Assembly (NCBI GenBank): GCA_964587835.1
Contig: CAZPMN010000028.1
Location: 1 to 36,188 of the forward strand
Reading direction: 5' to 3'
Source: Erginobacter sp964587835
Lineage (GTDB): Bacteria; Auribacterota; Erginobacteria; Erginobacterales; Erginobacteraceae
DNA: 36,188 nt
Below are positions 6,792-14,584 of the stretch, piece by piece; the first letter of the stretch is position 1, and each line of letters opens with the position of its first letter. The notes under the pieces are model-generated. The model searched no databases. It saw only the letters and a program-made list of their open reading frames with translations, and had not been told where the DNA came from. The position numbers were made by a program, and so were the translations under genes.

Positions 6792-9098
6792 TCAGCGGTG
6801 GAACCGCCCGGTGCCCCGGTCCGACTCCTCCTCCTCTTTCTCCCGCCCGAAGGAGACCCGGGGGATGCTGTCGAGCAGGGAGCGACGGGGCGGAGGCGCT
6901 TCGGGGGATGCCTCAACCTTCTCGCCATCTCCCGACCCTGCTTCCGGTTCCGGCTCCCCGGAAGCCGGGGGTTCGGCGGACTCCTCCGCTCCCGCCGTTG
7001 CCGGGAGCGGAATCAACGCGTTCTCCCGCTCGCCCATCCGGGCCAGTTGCCCGGAGTGCAGGACCTTCAGATCACGATAATTTTGGATCTCCTCCTCCCT
7101 CTTCTGCTCTTGCCGGGAGGCAAGCTCCTCTTCCTGGGCCTTCATCACCTCGTCGATCTCCGGGGCATGCCGGCGCTTGAGATTGGTAAGGTCGGCGATC
7201 TGCTGGGTGGTCCGGACCACTCGAGGGGTGATGAAGATCAGGAGGTTATTCTTGGTCTTTCGGGTCGACTTGGTCCGGAAGAGATTCCCGAGCAGGGGAA
7301 TGTCCCCCAGAATCGGAATCTTGTTGATGGATTCGTTCCAGTCGTCCCGGATCAAACCTCCGATCACGATGGTGTGGTTATCCTTGACTGTCACCATCGT
7401 CTCCGTCTCCCGGTCGAAGGTCTCCGGGGTGAGGCGGATCCCCGAGGTCTCACCGCTGCTGACCAGGCTGGATATCTTCTGGTGGATCTCCATCCTCACC
7501 ATCTCCCCCTTGGTGATGTTGGGAGTGATAGTCAGCTCGATCCCCACGTCCTTGTACTCGATATTCTGATAGGTCCGGTCGTTGTTGTCGCTCTCCTCCA
7601 GCTTGCTCAGGTAGGGGATATTCCGGACCACCTTGATTTTCGCCTCCTCGTTGTCCATCGTCAGCACTTGGGGGGTGGCCAAAATGTTGACATTCTGGTT
7701 GGTCTGGAGGGCGTGGAGCATCACGGCGAAATCCGGCAGGCTGGTGCCGGTCCCGGCCATCTTCTGGATGAAACCGAAGGACAGCCCCTGCACCCCGGGA
7801 GAAGCCCGACCATCACCGGCCAGTGCCGAGTCGACCCAGGTCCCCAGGCCTTCGCCGTAGGCCGACTGACCGAAGGTCTTCATGTTGCTCGCCCCACCCT
7901 CCATCGTCTCGATATCGGGGAAACCGGCCCCGTTATTGTCCACGTCGATCCACTCCACGCCCAACTCGAAGGTCTTCTCGTAAGATATCTCGGCAATCAG
8001 GACCTCGACCAGGACCTGGTCCCGGACCACGTCCAGTTTCTGGATAATCTTGACGATGTCCGGGTAGAACTCTTGGGGAGAGTCGATGATCAGGGAGTTG
8101 GTTCCCTTGTCCTCGCTGATCAGGACCGGGTCCTCGTTTCCTTTCGGCTTCCGCTTGGAGACGATCGTGTTGAGAACCTTGGCCATCTCCTCGGCGTCGC
8201 TGTTCCGAAGGAAGTACACGTGAATCCGCGACCGCTCGGTCTCCACATCCAACCGCTTGATCAGGTCCTGGACCAGGCGGGTGTCATCCTCGTTAGCCAG
8301 GAGGATCAGGGAGTTGGTCCTCTCGTCAGGGATGATCTTCAGGGTCTTCTCCTCGGCCGCCACCTGGCCCGGAGTGCGGCGCCGGGGGGTGGGCGGAGCG
8401 CCCGGGACTTCGCCTGCTTCCTCGATCAACTCCTGGAGTGAGGCCGCAAGAAGCTGCGCCGAGGCGTAGCGGATGGGGATGACCGTGATCCTGGTCTCGT
8501 AGCCGGGAAGGTCCAGTTCCCGGATGATCTTGACCAGACGGTGGATGTTGGAGGAGATGTCAGTCACGATCAGCGTGTTGGTGGTCGGGTAGGCGATGAC
8601 GCTGGAATCTTTGGAGAAGAGCTGTCCGAGGGCGGTCCGGATCTTCTCGGCTTCGGCGTATTGCAGCGGCACCAGCTGGGTGATGATCGTATCCTCGGGG
8701 ACGATCTGCTCCAGTCGGTCTCCCACACCCATCGGGATATTCCGCTGGCGGGCGTCGGTCTTGGTGGCGATCTTGGTCACCCTTCCGGAAGGGACGGTAA
8801 CGAAACCCCTGATTTCGAGGATTGATTCGAAGACCTTATAAACCTCCTCCAGCGGAATCTTGGTCGGCGAGATCACGGTCACCGGACCCCTGACATTCTG
8901 GTCGATAATGAAATTCTTACCCGTCAGGTCGCTGATGTACTTTATCACCACCCGGATATCGACGTTTTCAAAGTCCATCGAAACCATACCCTCCTCCTCC
9001 TCAAATACCGCCTGCGGCCGGGCGGATCCGGCAAGGAGGAGGGAGAGCACACAGCCCCCCACAATTGACCATCCGGTAAAAGTACGCTTTTTCTTCAT
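6792..9098 (-). CDS. gspD: Type II secretion outer-membrane secretin GspD
   Basis: This 768-residue outer-membrane secretin forms the exit channel. A signal peptide (MKKKRTFTGWSIVGGCVLSLLLAGSARP) is followed by N0 (about 40-108: VSMDFENVDIRVVIKYISDLTGKNFIID) and three N1-N3 ring modules, each with the typical AExIxxxL or LxxALxxLI pattern. The secretin domain spans about 400-640 (NVNILATPQVLTMDNEEAKIKV, then the gate/beta-barrel segment ending DIPLLGNLFRTKSTRKTKNNLLIFITPRVV). The last 110 residues are an unusual charged and Pro/Glu-rich tail with no recognisable S-domain, so outer-membrane targeting by a pilotin cannot be judged. A GAGAGAG ribosome site precedes the ATG. It lies 16 nt before gspE. 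Confidence 0.97.
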   Translation of the reverse strand: MKKKRTFTGWSIVGGCVLSLLLAGSARPQAVFEEEEGMVSMDFENVDIRVVIKYISDLTGKNFIIDQNVRGPVTVISPTKIPLEEVYKVFESILEIRGFVTVPSGRVTKIATKTDARQRNIPMGVGDRLEQIVPEDTIITQLVPLQYAEAEKIRTALGQLFSKDSSVIAYPTTNTLIVTDISSNIHRLVKIIRELDLPGYETRITVIPIRYASAQLLAASLQELIEEAGEVPGAPPTPRRRTPGQVAAEEKTLKIIPDERTNSLILLANEDDTRLVQDLIKRLDVETERSRIHVYFLRNSDAEEMAKVLNTIVSKRKPKGNEDPVLISEDKGTNSLIIDSPQEFYPDIVKIIQKLDVVRDQVLVEVLIAEISYEKTFELGVEWIDVDNNGAGFPDIETMEGGASNMKTFGQSAYGEGLGTWVDSALAGDGRASPGVQGLSFGFIQKMAGTGTSLPDFAVMLHALQTNQNVNILATPQVLTMDNEEAKIKVVRNIPYLSKLEESDNNDRTYQNIEYKDVGIELTITPNITKGEMVRMEIHQKISSLVSSGETSGIRLTPETFDRETETMVTVKDNHTIVIGGLIRDDWNESINKIPILGDIPLLGNLFRTKSTRKTKNNLLIFITPRVVRTTQQIADLTNLKRRHAPEIDEVMKAQEEELASRQEQKREEEIQNYRDLKVLHSGQLARMGERENALIPLPATAGAEESAEPPASGEPEPEAGSGDGEKVEASPEAPPPRRSLLDSIPRVSFGREKEEEESDRGTGRFHR

Positions 9099-9441
9099 AG
9101 ATCGCTCTCTCGTCAGTTAAAATTAGGAGGCCGGGCCTCGATGAATGGATCTTTAGCTAATAATTGTCTGCTAACTGCTTGCTGCTTACTGCTTACTGCT
9201 TACCGCTTCTCTTCCCCCGCCTCGCCCTCTTTTTTATCCACTAATTACACTAATTTACACTAATTTTTTTTGAGTCCTCTGCCACGGCCCCTATTTTGAA
9301 GCCGCGAATCTCGCTAATCTTCGCTAATTCAAGCGGAGCAATACTACAAAGCCCGAAGGGCGATACCACAGTTACTACAAGGAATGCCGCAGGCATTCCG
9401 ATACTACAAGCCCGAAGGGCGATACTGCAGTTCCCCATTCC
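9099..9441. other. 343-bp gspC-gspD intergenic region rich in repeats
   Basis: No gene was found. From the gspD end it holds short tandem strings: CTGCTTACTGCTTAC (9178-9206), ACTAATTACACTAATTTACA (about 9240-9262), GCGAATCTCGCTAATCTTCG (about 9302-9321), then the hairpin cluster 9330-9430. It interrupts what is otherwise a co-directional secretion operon, so gspD may have its own promoter or rely on read-through. Confidence 0.6.
9330..9430. repeat. Second cluster of variable-stem hairpin repeats
   Basis: Consecutive units share the tail GATACYRCAR and differ in the stem: GCCC/GGGC (9351-9361), GGAATGCC/GGCATTCC (9381-9399, loop GCA) and GCCC/GGGC again (9410-9420, loop GAA). A degenerate unit with only a 2-bp stem precedes them (9330-9347, tail AATACTACA). 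The order is stem, tail, stem, tail, so the array looks modular. It matches the cluster at 4904-5053 in layout. Confidence 0.75.
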
Positions 9442-10419
9442 CTATTCCCCGATCTCCAGCAACTCGTACTGGATCCGGTATTCCAGCTTGATCCTCTTTC
9501 CCCCCCTCTCGATCTCCACGGTCACCGCTTCATCATCCTGGACCTCCTGGAGAAGCTCCAGGGCCCGTTGTTTGCCGGTGATCAGCTCCCCGTTCACCGT
9601 GCGAATGATATCCTTTTCTTCGATCCCGAGATAGGTTGCCAGATGTTTCGGCGGTAGAACCAGGACCTCGTAACCTTCGGCATCTCCCTGCCGCCGCCGG
9701 CCCCGGGGATAGTAGGGACGGCAGCCTACGTTAACCAGGGCCTTCATTATCTCCCTGTGAACTTCCTGCACCTCGACCTTGACCTGGTTGACATCAATCA
9801 GCTGCCAGAGCCCCTTCCGGCTGACCTGCCACTTGTTGTTGGAGATCAGCTGCCAGAGTCCTCGCTGGCTGATCAGCCACTGGTTCTTGCCCAGGGGCCG
9901 GATCACCCGGCTTAGCGGGACGGAAGGACGCTCCACCGGAATGCTGTCCTTGAACATTGAGATGGTAAAGATATTGCCCTGGTGATCAAGGGTTACCTGG
10001 TTGCGCTCGATCTCCAAAACTTCCGCCCCGGCCACCTTGTCCCCGACCTTGGAGTAATGTTGTTTCCTCTTGGCCACCTCCTCGATCATCGCCGAGCTTC
10101 TCTTCGGATCACTGCGGATCGCGGTCCCGAGCAGATTCAGTTTGGGTGGCGGTACCGGGGGCGGTACCGGGGTCGGCGGCGGACCCTCAACCGGAGCCGC
10201 GAATTTTTCCCTCCAGAGATTCCGGTCGACGATCACTGCGTAGTAGTCCCCGCCCACCGGGGTGGGCGCGGAAAAATAAAGCTCGGGCCCGGAGGGAGGA
10301 GCCGGAAGTTCCTTCGCGGGCTCTTCCCGGTAGTAGGTCCAGAACATATACCCTCCGCCCCCGGCCAGAATCAGCGCCAGAACCAGGTTGATCAGGGTGA
10401 CCTGTCTCCTTGTCAGCAT
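9442..10419 (-). CDS. gspC: Type II secretion GspC-like protein with PDZ domain
   Basis: This 325-residue protein sits where GspC belongs, first in the gsp order. It has one N-terminal membrane anchor (about 8-28, LINLVLALILAGGGGYMFW), a periplasmic homology region (about 60-150) containing VDRNLW and LNLLGTAIRSDPKRSSAMIEE, a Pro-rich linker before it, and a C-terminal PDZ domain (about 240-320) with LGIEEKDIIRTVNGELITG. GspC connects the inner-membrane platform to GspD. The centre contains a 16-residue tandem duplication (GLWQLISNN / GLWQLIDVN) encoded by a 48-bp period. The ATG at 10419 lacks a clear Shine-Dalgarno site. A perfect TTGACA at 10497-10502 lies upstream but without a matching -10. 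Confidence 0.85.
   Translation of the reverse strand: MLTRRQVTLINLVLALILAGGGGYMFWTYYREEPAKELPAPPSGPELYFSAPTPVGGDYYAVIVDRNLWREKFAAPVEGPPPTPVPPPVPPPKLNLLGTAIRSDPKRSSAMIEEVAKRKQHYSKVGDKVAGAEVLEIERNQVTLDHQGNIFTISMFKDSIPVERPSVPLSRVIRPLGKNQWLISQRGLWQLISNNKWQVSRKGLWQLIDVNQVKVEVQEVHREIMKALVNVGCRPYYPRGRRRQGDAEGYEVLVLPPKHLATYLGIEEKDIIRTVNGELITGKQRALELLQEVQDDEAVTVEIERGGKRIKLEYRIQYELLEIGE
9797..9892. repeat. 48-bp tandem duplication inside gspC
   Basis: ATCAGCTGCCAGAG begins at 9797 and again at 9845, a 48-bp (16-codon) period; the flanking bases also correspond. The duplication keeps the reading frame and produces two W/L-rich motifs between the homology region and the PDZ domain. Confidence 0.75.
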
Positions 10420-10542
10420 TGTAAAATTTTTCTGCGGAAAATTTTAGTGCAGATAACACTTAAACAAACGGCAACGAGCGGGTACCTGCAATTATTTGTC
10501 AACGTGCAAGATTGAGACCACCCGGGGCCGCCGGGATTGGGG

Positions 10543-11277
10543 TTATCGTCTTCCTCCCCCGATTTCAGAACGGTAAGTGTCGATCTCGCCGAGGAGATGA
10601 ACCGGATTGACGGCCGGAGGCAGTTCGACCGGCTCCCTCTCCCGGCCCCGGCCGGCCTGCAGCAGAGTCCAGAATGAATTGTGGAGAACTCCCACCACAT
10701 TCCGAGCCCGGGCGCCGAGTTCCGGGTTCTCCAGCAAATAATTTGACCGCCCCTGGATATCGCGGGATATCAGTTCCGAAAACAGCTCTCCCCAGGTGGG
10801 ATAGCTCCCATTGGCCAGATTGGAGAGGACAACCTCAGATTCTTCCAGATAACCGTCCAAGGTTTCGGAGAGATCGGGGGCCGAAATTAGTTGCCGGGAG
10901 AAGGTGCTGGCCGAGCGCAGGGAAACCTGGGGTAAATCGGAGCCGGGAGGAAAGTTGCGCCCGAGGAGGAAAACCAGCCCCACAGCCAGGACCAGGGCGG
11001 CGGCCGCCGGGACCAGCCATCCAGAGCGAAGCGGGAGGATTCCCGACAACCGCCGGCGGGGCCGGACTTCCGCCAGCACCCGGCGGGACAGGTTGCTTGG
11101 GAAGTGGACCGTATCCAGAACCTGCAGGGACGACCAGACTCGCCGCGATTCCAGCTCCCGTCTCCGGCAATCCTCACAACCGGAGAGGTGGCTGGCCAGT
11201 TCTCTTTCGACCGAATCTGGCAATTTTTCGCCGAGTAACCGGTCGATGATGTATCCCTGAAATTCGCGGCAGTCCAT
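10543..11277 (-). CDS. Membrane zinc-finger anti-sigma factor
   Basis: This 244-residue protein has an N-terminal zf-HC2/ZAS domain with His30-xxx-Cys34-xx-Cys37 (HLSGCEDC) and an additional Cys3, a basic juxtamembrane segment (RPRRR), one membrane helix at about 87-107 and a periplasmic C-terminal domain of about 135 residues. This is the standard layout of an anti-sigma factor that holds an ECF sigma factor at the membrane and releases it on an envelope signal. It follows the sigma gene after 14 nt. Its stop lies 123 nt before gspC on the same strand, so it may be co-transcribed with the secretion genes. The sensed signal is unknown. Confidence 0.9.
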   Translation of the reverse strand: MDCREFQGYIIDRLLGEKLPDSVERELASHLSGCEDCRRRELESRRVWSSLQVLDTVHFPSNLSRRVLAEVRPRRRLSGILPLRSGWLVPAAAALVLAVGLVFLLGRNFPPGSDLPQVSLRSASTFSRQLISAPDLSETLDGYLEESEVVLSNLANGSYPTWGELFSELISRDIQGRSNYLLENPELGARARNVVGVLHNSFWTLLQAGRGREREPVELPPAVNPVHLLGEIDTYRSEIGGGRR

Positions 11278-11291
11278 ATTTCGATAACCTC

Positions 11292-11888
11292 TTAGCTCTT
11301 ACTTGGAATCCCCCGATCCTGCAAACCAAGTCGCAGCTGCTCCAGAGCATAATGCAGCCGGGAGCGAACGGTTCCGGAAGGGATCCCCAGGACCGTCGCA
11401 ATCTCCCGGTATTTCAGACCGTTCAGCCGGCTCAAGACTATGACCTGGCGATGTTCCTCCGAAAGTCCCGACAGTTCTTCATTTAAGATGGCCTCCAGCT
11501 CCCGGACGGCCGCCTGGTCCCGTGGACCCGGTTCCGAACCGGGGATTAGGTCGGCCAGGCGACGGGTCTGATCGTGACCGCCGCCGGTCAGCCCGCTATC
11601 CAGGGAAACTTCCGGCCGCCGGCGGGATTTTCGCAGAGCGTCCCGGCAGAGGTTGGCGGCGATGGTATAGAGCCAGGTTTTGAAACTCGCTCCGGAACGA
11701 AATCTACGGGCTCCCCGGTAAACCCGGAGGAAGGCCTCCTGGAAGATGTCTTCCGCCAGGTGATAGTCCCGGACCACGGAATAAATGAAGGCCATCAGGC
11801 GATCCTGGTAACGGTTGAGAAGCTCTTCCAGGGCGGCCAGGTCTCCTTTCCGGCATCTCTGGACCAGTTGCTCGTCGGCCTCGGCCAT
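11292..11888 (-). CDS. ECF RNA polymerase sigma factor (RpoE-type)
   Basis: This 198-residue sigma70-family ECF factor has sigma region 2 at about 12-80 (ALEELLNRYQDRLMAFIYSVVRDYHLAEDIFQEAFLRVYRG, then SFKTWLYTIAANLCRDALRK) and sigma region 4 at about 135-185 (LSEEHRQVIVLSRLNGLKYREIATVLGIPSGTVRSRLHYALEQLR). Region 3 is absent, as expected for ECF factors. It is paired with the anti-sigma gene immediately downstream. An ECF-like promoter (GAACC, 16-nt spacer, CGTAT) lies just upstream, suggesting autoregulation. Its position at the head of the gsp genes suggests it may control secretion, but no gsp-proximal copy of the promoter was confirmed. Confidence 0.95.
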   Translation of the reverse strand: MAEADEQLVQRCRKGDLAALEELLNRYQDRLMAFIYSVVRDYHLAEDIFQEAFLRVYRGARRFRSGASFKTWLYTIAANLCRDALRKSRRRPEVSLDSGLTGGGHDQTRRLADLIPGSEPGPRDQAAVRELEAILNEELSGLSEEHRQVIVLSRLNGLKYREIATVLGIPSGTVRSRLHYALEQLRLGLQDRGIPSKS

Positions 11889-11900
11889 TCCCTTGATCTC

Positions 11901-11928
11901 TTATACGATGGGGTCGGTGGATAGGTTC
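11901..11928 (-). promoter_or_regulatory. Candidate ECF-type promoter before the sigma factor gene
   Basis: Reading the minus strand, GAACC (11924-11928) is separated by 16 nt from CGTAT (11903-11907). This resembles the GAAC / CGT arrangement known for ECF promoters and lies 12 nt upstream of the sigma start codon. The leader would be very short. Inferred by eye only. Confidence 0.4.
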
Positions 11929-12014
11929 ACGGAAATTCCGGAGCCATCCTACCACGGAGACGGCCGGGGGGACAATTTAAAGAAGCCGGAGGTGATGCCC
12001 CGGGGAAACCCGGG

Positions 12015-13520
12015 TTACTTCCGGGGTCCGAGGAGGATCAGCTGGTTGAAGTACCCGTCCCGATTGAGGTCGAGACCGGTAACCCGGCCCGGGTAAACCG
12101 CACCGGGGGGAGAAGGCAGGGGGAGAGAATTCCGGTAGGAAATATCGGCGGCTCCGGCCCGGACGGGCGAGAGAGCAAAGAGATGGAGCCAGTAACTTCC
12201 GCCCTGGTCCAGCTCGAGCAGGACCAGATCATCCTCAGTGCCGTCGGCGCCGGCGTCGAGCACGGAGAGAGCCAGAATCCGGGCGCCTTCCTGAAGCCCG
12301 GGGAGGGGGATCTCGATCCCGGAGTCGGGAGCGGCGGCGGTTTCTCCTTCCTCGGGTATCCGGTGGAGAAAGAGAGAATACCGTCCCGGGTAAGCGCGGA
12401 GAAGAAGAATACTATCCCGAAAGCCGGAATCGAAGGCGTCGAGGGCGGCCATCCCCACCAGGTTATCGGCGGGAGGAGCCTCCAGGTTCCGGGCGGCCCA
12501 GGGCCCGGTGGCATCCGCTCCGGCCGGGTAGAGGAGGAGGACTTCCCGGCCCCGGTCCCGGAAGAGGACCGCCGCCTCGCCGCTGGCCCCCCGGCGAAGA
12601 TAATCGACCCCCACCACGGCGGCCACTTCACCCCGCCGGGGAAGTTCCCGGGTGAAATAGAGTTCCCGGAGGGCGCTTTCCCCGCTTCCGGCCGGGCCCC
12701 AGCCCTGGAGGAACTTCCTTCCCTTCTCGTCCCGGGTCGCGGTCAGAATCTCGGAACAGTAACCCTCGCCGGAGAGATCAATCGAGCCCAGGGCGGTGAT
12801 CCAGCGCCCGGGTCCGGGATTCAACTGTGCGCCGGACGGGAGGACCGGATCTTCCCCGGGAAAATATCCGGGGTAAAACAGGACCGGTATATCATAGGCG
12901 AAAATTTCCCGCGCGCGGCGCGGGTGAAGAAACGTCAGCGCCTCGAAGTCGTCCTGACTCAGGGTCTTCCGGGAAGGCAGGCCGGGATAACGGGTGTCGT
13001 GCATAACCGCCCCCGGGTTGAAGGAGTGCCCGATCCCAAGCAGATGGCCGATCTCGTGCAGCGCCGTCTCCAACAGGTCGGGGGAATCGGGCAGATTCCA
13101 GTCATAATCGCGGGCGTTGAACTCGATGTCAACCTCGGCGATGGCGCCGCCGGCTTTCGCCGGCCAGATGGTGGAGATAGCGGCGACTTCCTCCCCGTAG
13201 GGCCAGATATCGGAACTCCAGACCAGCGTATTATGGCCGTCCCGGACGGCCTCGCTCCCTTCCAGCAAACCCTCGTAAACGAAGGATATCTCACCGTAGG
13301 ATCTCCCCTCCCACTCCGCGAAGGCTCTTCCCATCTCCTCCACGGTCTCCGGCGCCACCGGGGAACCTGACGAACCGATCCGGTAAAATATGGTAGTGCG
13401 GCCCGGCGGCCAGGAGAGGAAGCTCCCATCCGTCGCCGTACTCAGGGTAAAAGCCGGCAGATGGTCCGCGGTCAGGCATAATCCGCACCAACCCAGAGCT
13501 ATCAGGATGATTTTTTTCAT
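12015..13520 (-). CDS. Secreted matrixin-type zinc metalloprotease
   Basis: This 501-residue protein has a signal peptide (MKKIILIALGWCGLCLTADHLPA) and a metzincin catalytic domain to about residue 200. The zinc motif is complete: HEIGHLLGIGH (His155, Glu156, His159, His165), with Met173 in the following AVMHD as the Met-turn. The helix after it (LSQDDFEALTFLHP) is typical of matrixin-like bacterial proteases. No cysteine-switch prodomain is visible. The C-terminal 280 residues include calcium-loop-like repeats (DAGADGTEDDLVLLE, DLNRDGYFNQLILL) reminiscent of VCBS/FG-GAP propeller blades. ATG 13520 was chosen because it gives a clean signal peptide; longer in-frame starts add a non-hydrophobic N-terminus. 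It is a likely client of the adjacent secretion system (inference). Confidence 0.88.
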   Translation of the reverse strand: MKKIILIALGWCGLCLTADHLPAFTLSTATDGSFLSWPPGRTTIFYRIGSSGSPVAPETVEEMGRAFAEWEGRSYGEISFVYEGLLEGSEAVRDGHNTLVWSSDIWPYGEEVAAISTIWPAKAGGAIAEVDIEFNARDYDWNLPDSPDLLETALHEIGHLLGIGHSFNPGAVMHDTRYPGLPSRKTLSQDDFEALTFLHPRRAREIFAYDIPVLFYPGYFPGEDPVLPSGAQLNPGPGRWITALGSIDLSGEGYCSEILTATRDEKGRKFLQGWGPAGSGESALRELYFTRELPRRGEVAAVVGVDYLRRGASGEAAVLFRDRGREVLLLYPAGADATGPWAARNLEAPPADNLVGMAALDAFDSGFRDSILLLRAYPGRYSLFLHRIPEEGETAAAPDSGIEIPLPGLQEGARILALSVLDAGADGTEDDLVLLELDQGGSYWLHLFALSPVRAGAADISYRNSLPLPSPPGAVYPGRVTGLDLNRDGYFNQLILLGPRK

Positions 13521-13640
13521 TGAGTGGGATCCGGTATCCCCGGGAAACGGGATGGAGCGCTCCCGTTCCATCGGAAGATGAACCGGATTAAAGTTACCAC
13601 ACCCCGGTCGGACGGGCAATAACCGAGCCGGCGCGGATGA

Positions 13641-14486
13641 TCACTCCACGACCATGGCTTTCCGGATCTTCTGTTCCTCCCGGGGGCGGTTTCCCTCACC
13701 GGTCGGGGAGTTGACGATGGCCTCGACCACGTCGTACCCGCCGACCACCTCACCGAAGATGGTATGACGGTTGTTGAGATGGGGGGTGGCAGCCACGGTG
13801 ATGAAGAACTGCGAGCCGTTCGTATCCGGCCCGGCATTGGCCATCGCCAGCAGCCCCGGCCGGTCGAAGCGGAGATCGGGGCGGAACTCGTCCTCGAAGG
13901 GTTTGCCCCAGAGTGAACTTCCGCCCCGGCCGGTCCCGGTCGGGTCGCCCCCCTGGATCATAAAGCCGGGGATCACCCGGTGAAAGATAATCCCGTCGTA
14001 ATAACCCTTCCTAACCAGACCGAGAAAACTCTCCACCGCCCGAGGTGCCCGGTCGGGATAGAGCAGCAGCTCGATCTCGCCCCGGTTGGTCTCGAGAACC
14101 ACCCGGGGAGGAGAGGAGAAAGAGGTCGAAGGCGGGGGGGCGGCGGCTTTCTCCAGGGCGTCTTCCACCGCCTCGGAGACAAGCCGCGAACTGACGGTGG
14201 CGCCGGTAACTGCGTCCACCCGGGAAGATTGCTTCTCAATAATCTTTCGTCTCATCTCGCTCCTCACCTTTTCCGGTTCCCAATCCGGAACCTGTTCGTA
14301 ACAGATATCCGCGATCCGGCCGTCCTTGACCACCACAGAAAGTTCGACCCTACCAAAGGGAACCTCGGATGAGACTCCGGGATAGGCGCCGTCCCGGTAC
14401 TTCTCCGCCGGGAGGGCGGAGAGAACCGGGAGCAAAAGGACAATAACCAGCAAACATCGAGCCGGAACCGCCAGTTTCATGTCCAT
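13641..14486 (-). CDS. Exported FMN-binding domain fused to cyclophilin peptidyl-prolyl isomerase
   Basis: This 281-residue two-domain exported protein has a signal peptide at about 1-27. An FMN_bind domain at about 30-112 (YRDGAYPG, VVVKDGRIADI) ends in D91-AVTGAT-97-VSS. That matches the Dxx(S/T)GAT motif at which ApbE attaches FMN to the last Thr, here Thr97. After a Pro/Ser linker (115-127), a cyclophilin domain fills 128-281, with FHRVIPGFMIQGGDPTGTG (168-186) and MANAGPDTNGSQFFIT (215-230), the catalytic Arg and Gln/Phe positions being present. The start at 14486 has GAGGA 7 nt upstream. Domain calls are firm; covalent flavinylation is inferred. What a redox flavin does beside a proline isomerase is unknown. 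It lies between the GT-C membrane protein and the matrixin gene. Confidence 0.87.
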   Translation of the reverse strand: MDMKLAVPARCLLVIVLLLPVLSALPAEKYRDGAYPGVSSEVPFGRVELSVVVKDGRIADICYEQVPDWEPEKVRSEMRRKIIEKQSSRVDAVTGATVSSRLVSEAVEDALEKAAAPPPSTSFSSPPRVVLETNRGEIELLLYPDRAPRAVESFLGLVRKGYYDGIIFHRVIPGFMIQGGDPTGTGRGGSSLWGKPFEDEFRPDLRFDRPGLLAMANAGPDTNGSQFFITVAATPHLNNRHTIFGEVVGGYDVVEAIVNSPTGEGNRPREEQKIRKAMVVE

Positions 14487-14584
14487 ATGATTATCCTCAA
14501 TTAAGCGTCGCAAAAACAGAACCGGCAGAAATGATTTCAGCCGGAGACCGACGGGCCCAATCACCGGCGAAGGGAGAAATAGTA

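Noticed and set aside
6765..8441. Long plus-strand open frame antisense to gspE/gspD
   Set aside because: It is a shadow of the highly GC-rich gspD frame; the translation has no family motif and the real gene on the minus strand has clear secretin domains.
10497..10502. Perfect TTGACA upstream of gspC as a promoter
   Set aside because: No acceptable -10 at 16-18 nt, so it was not listed as a promoter.
12183..13370. 395-codon plus-strand frame across the matrixin gene
   Set aside because: Antisense shadow; Gly/Pro/Arg-rich translation without motifs, while the minus strand has HEIGHLLGIGH.
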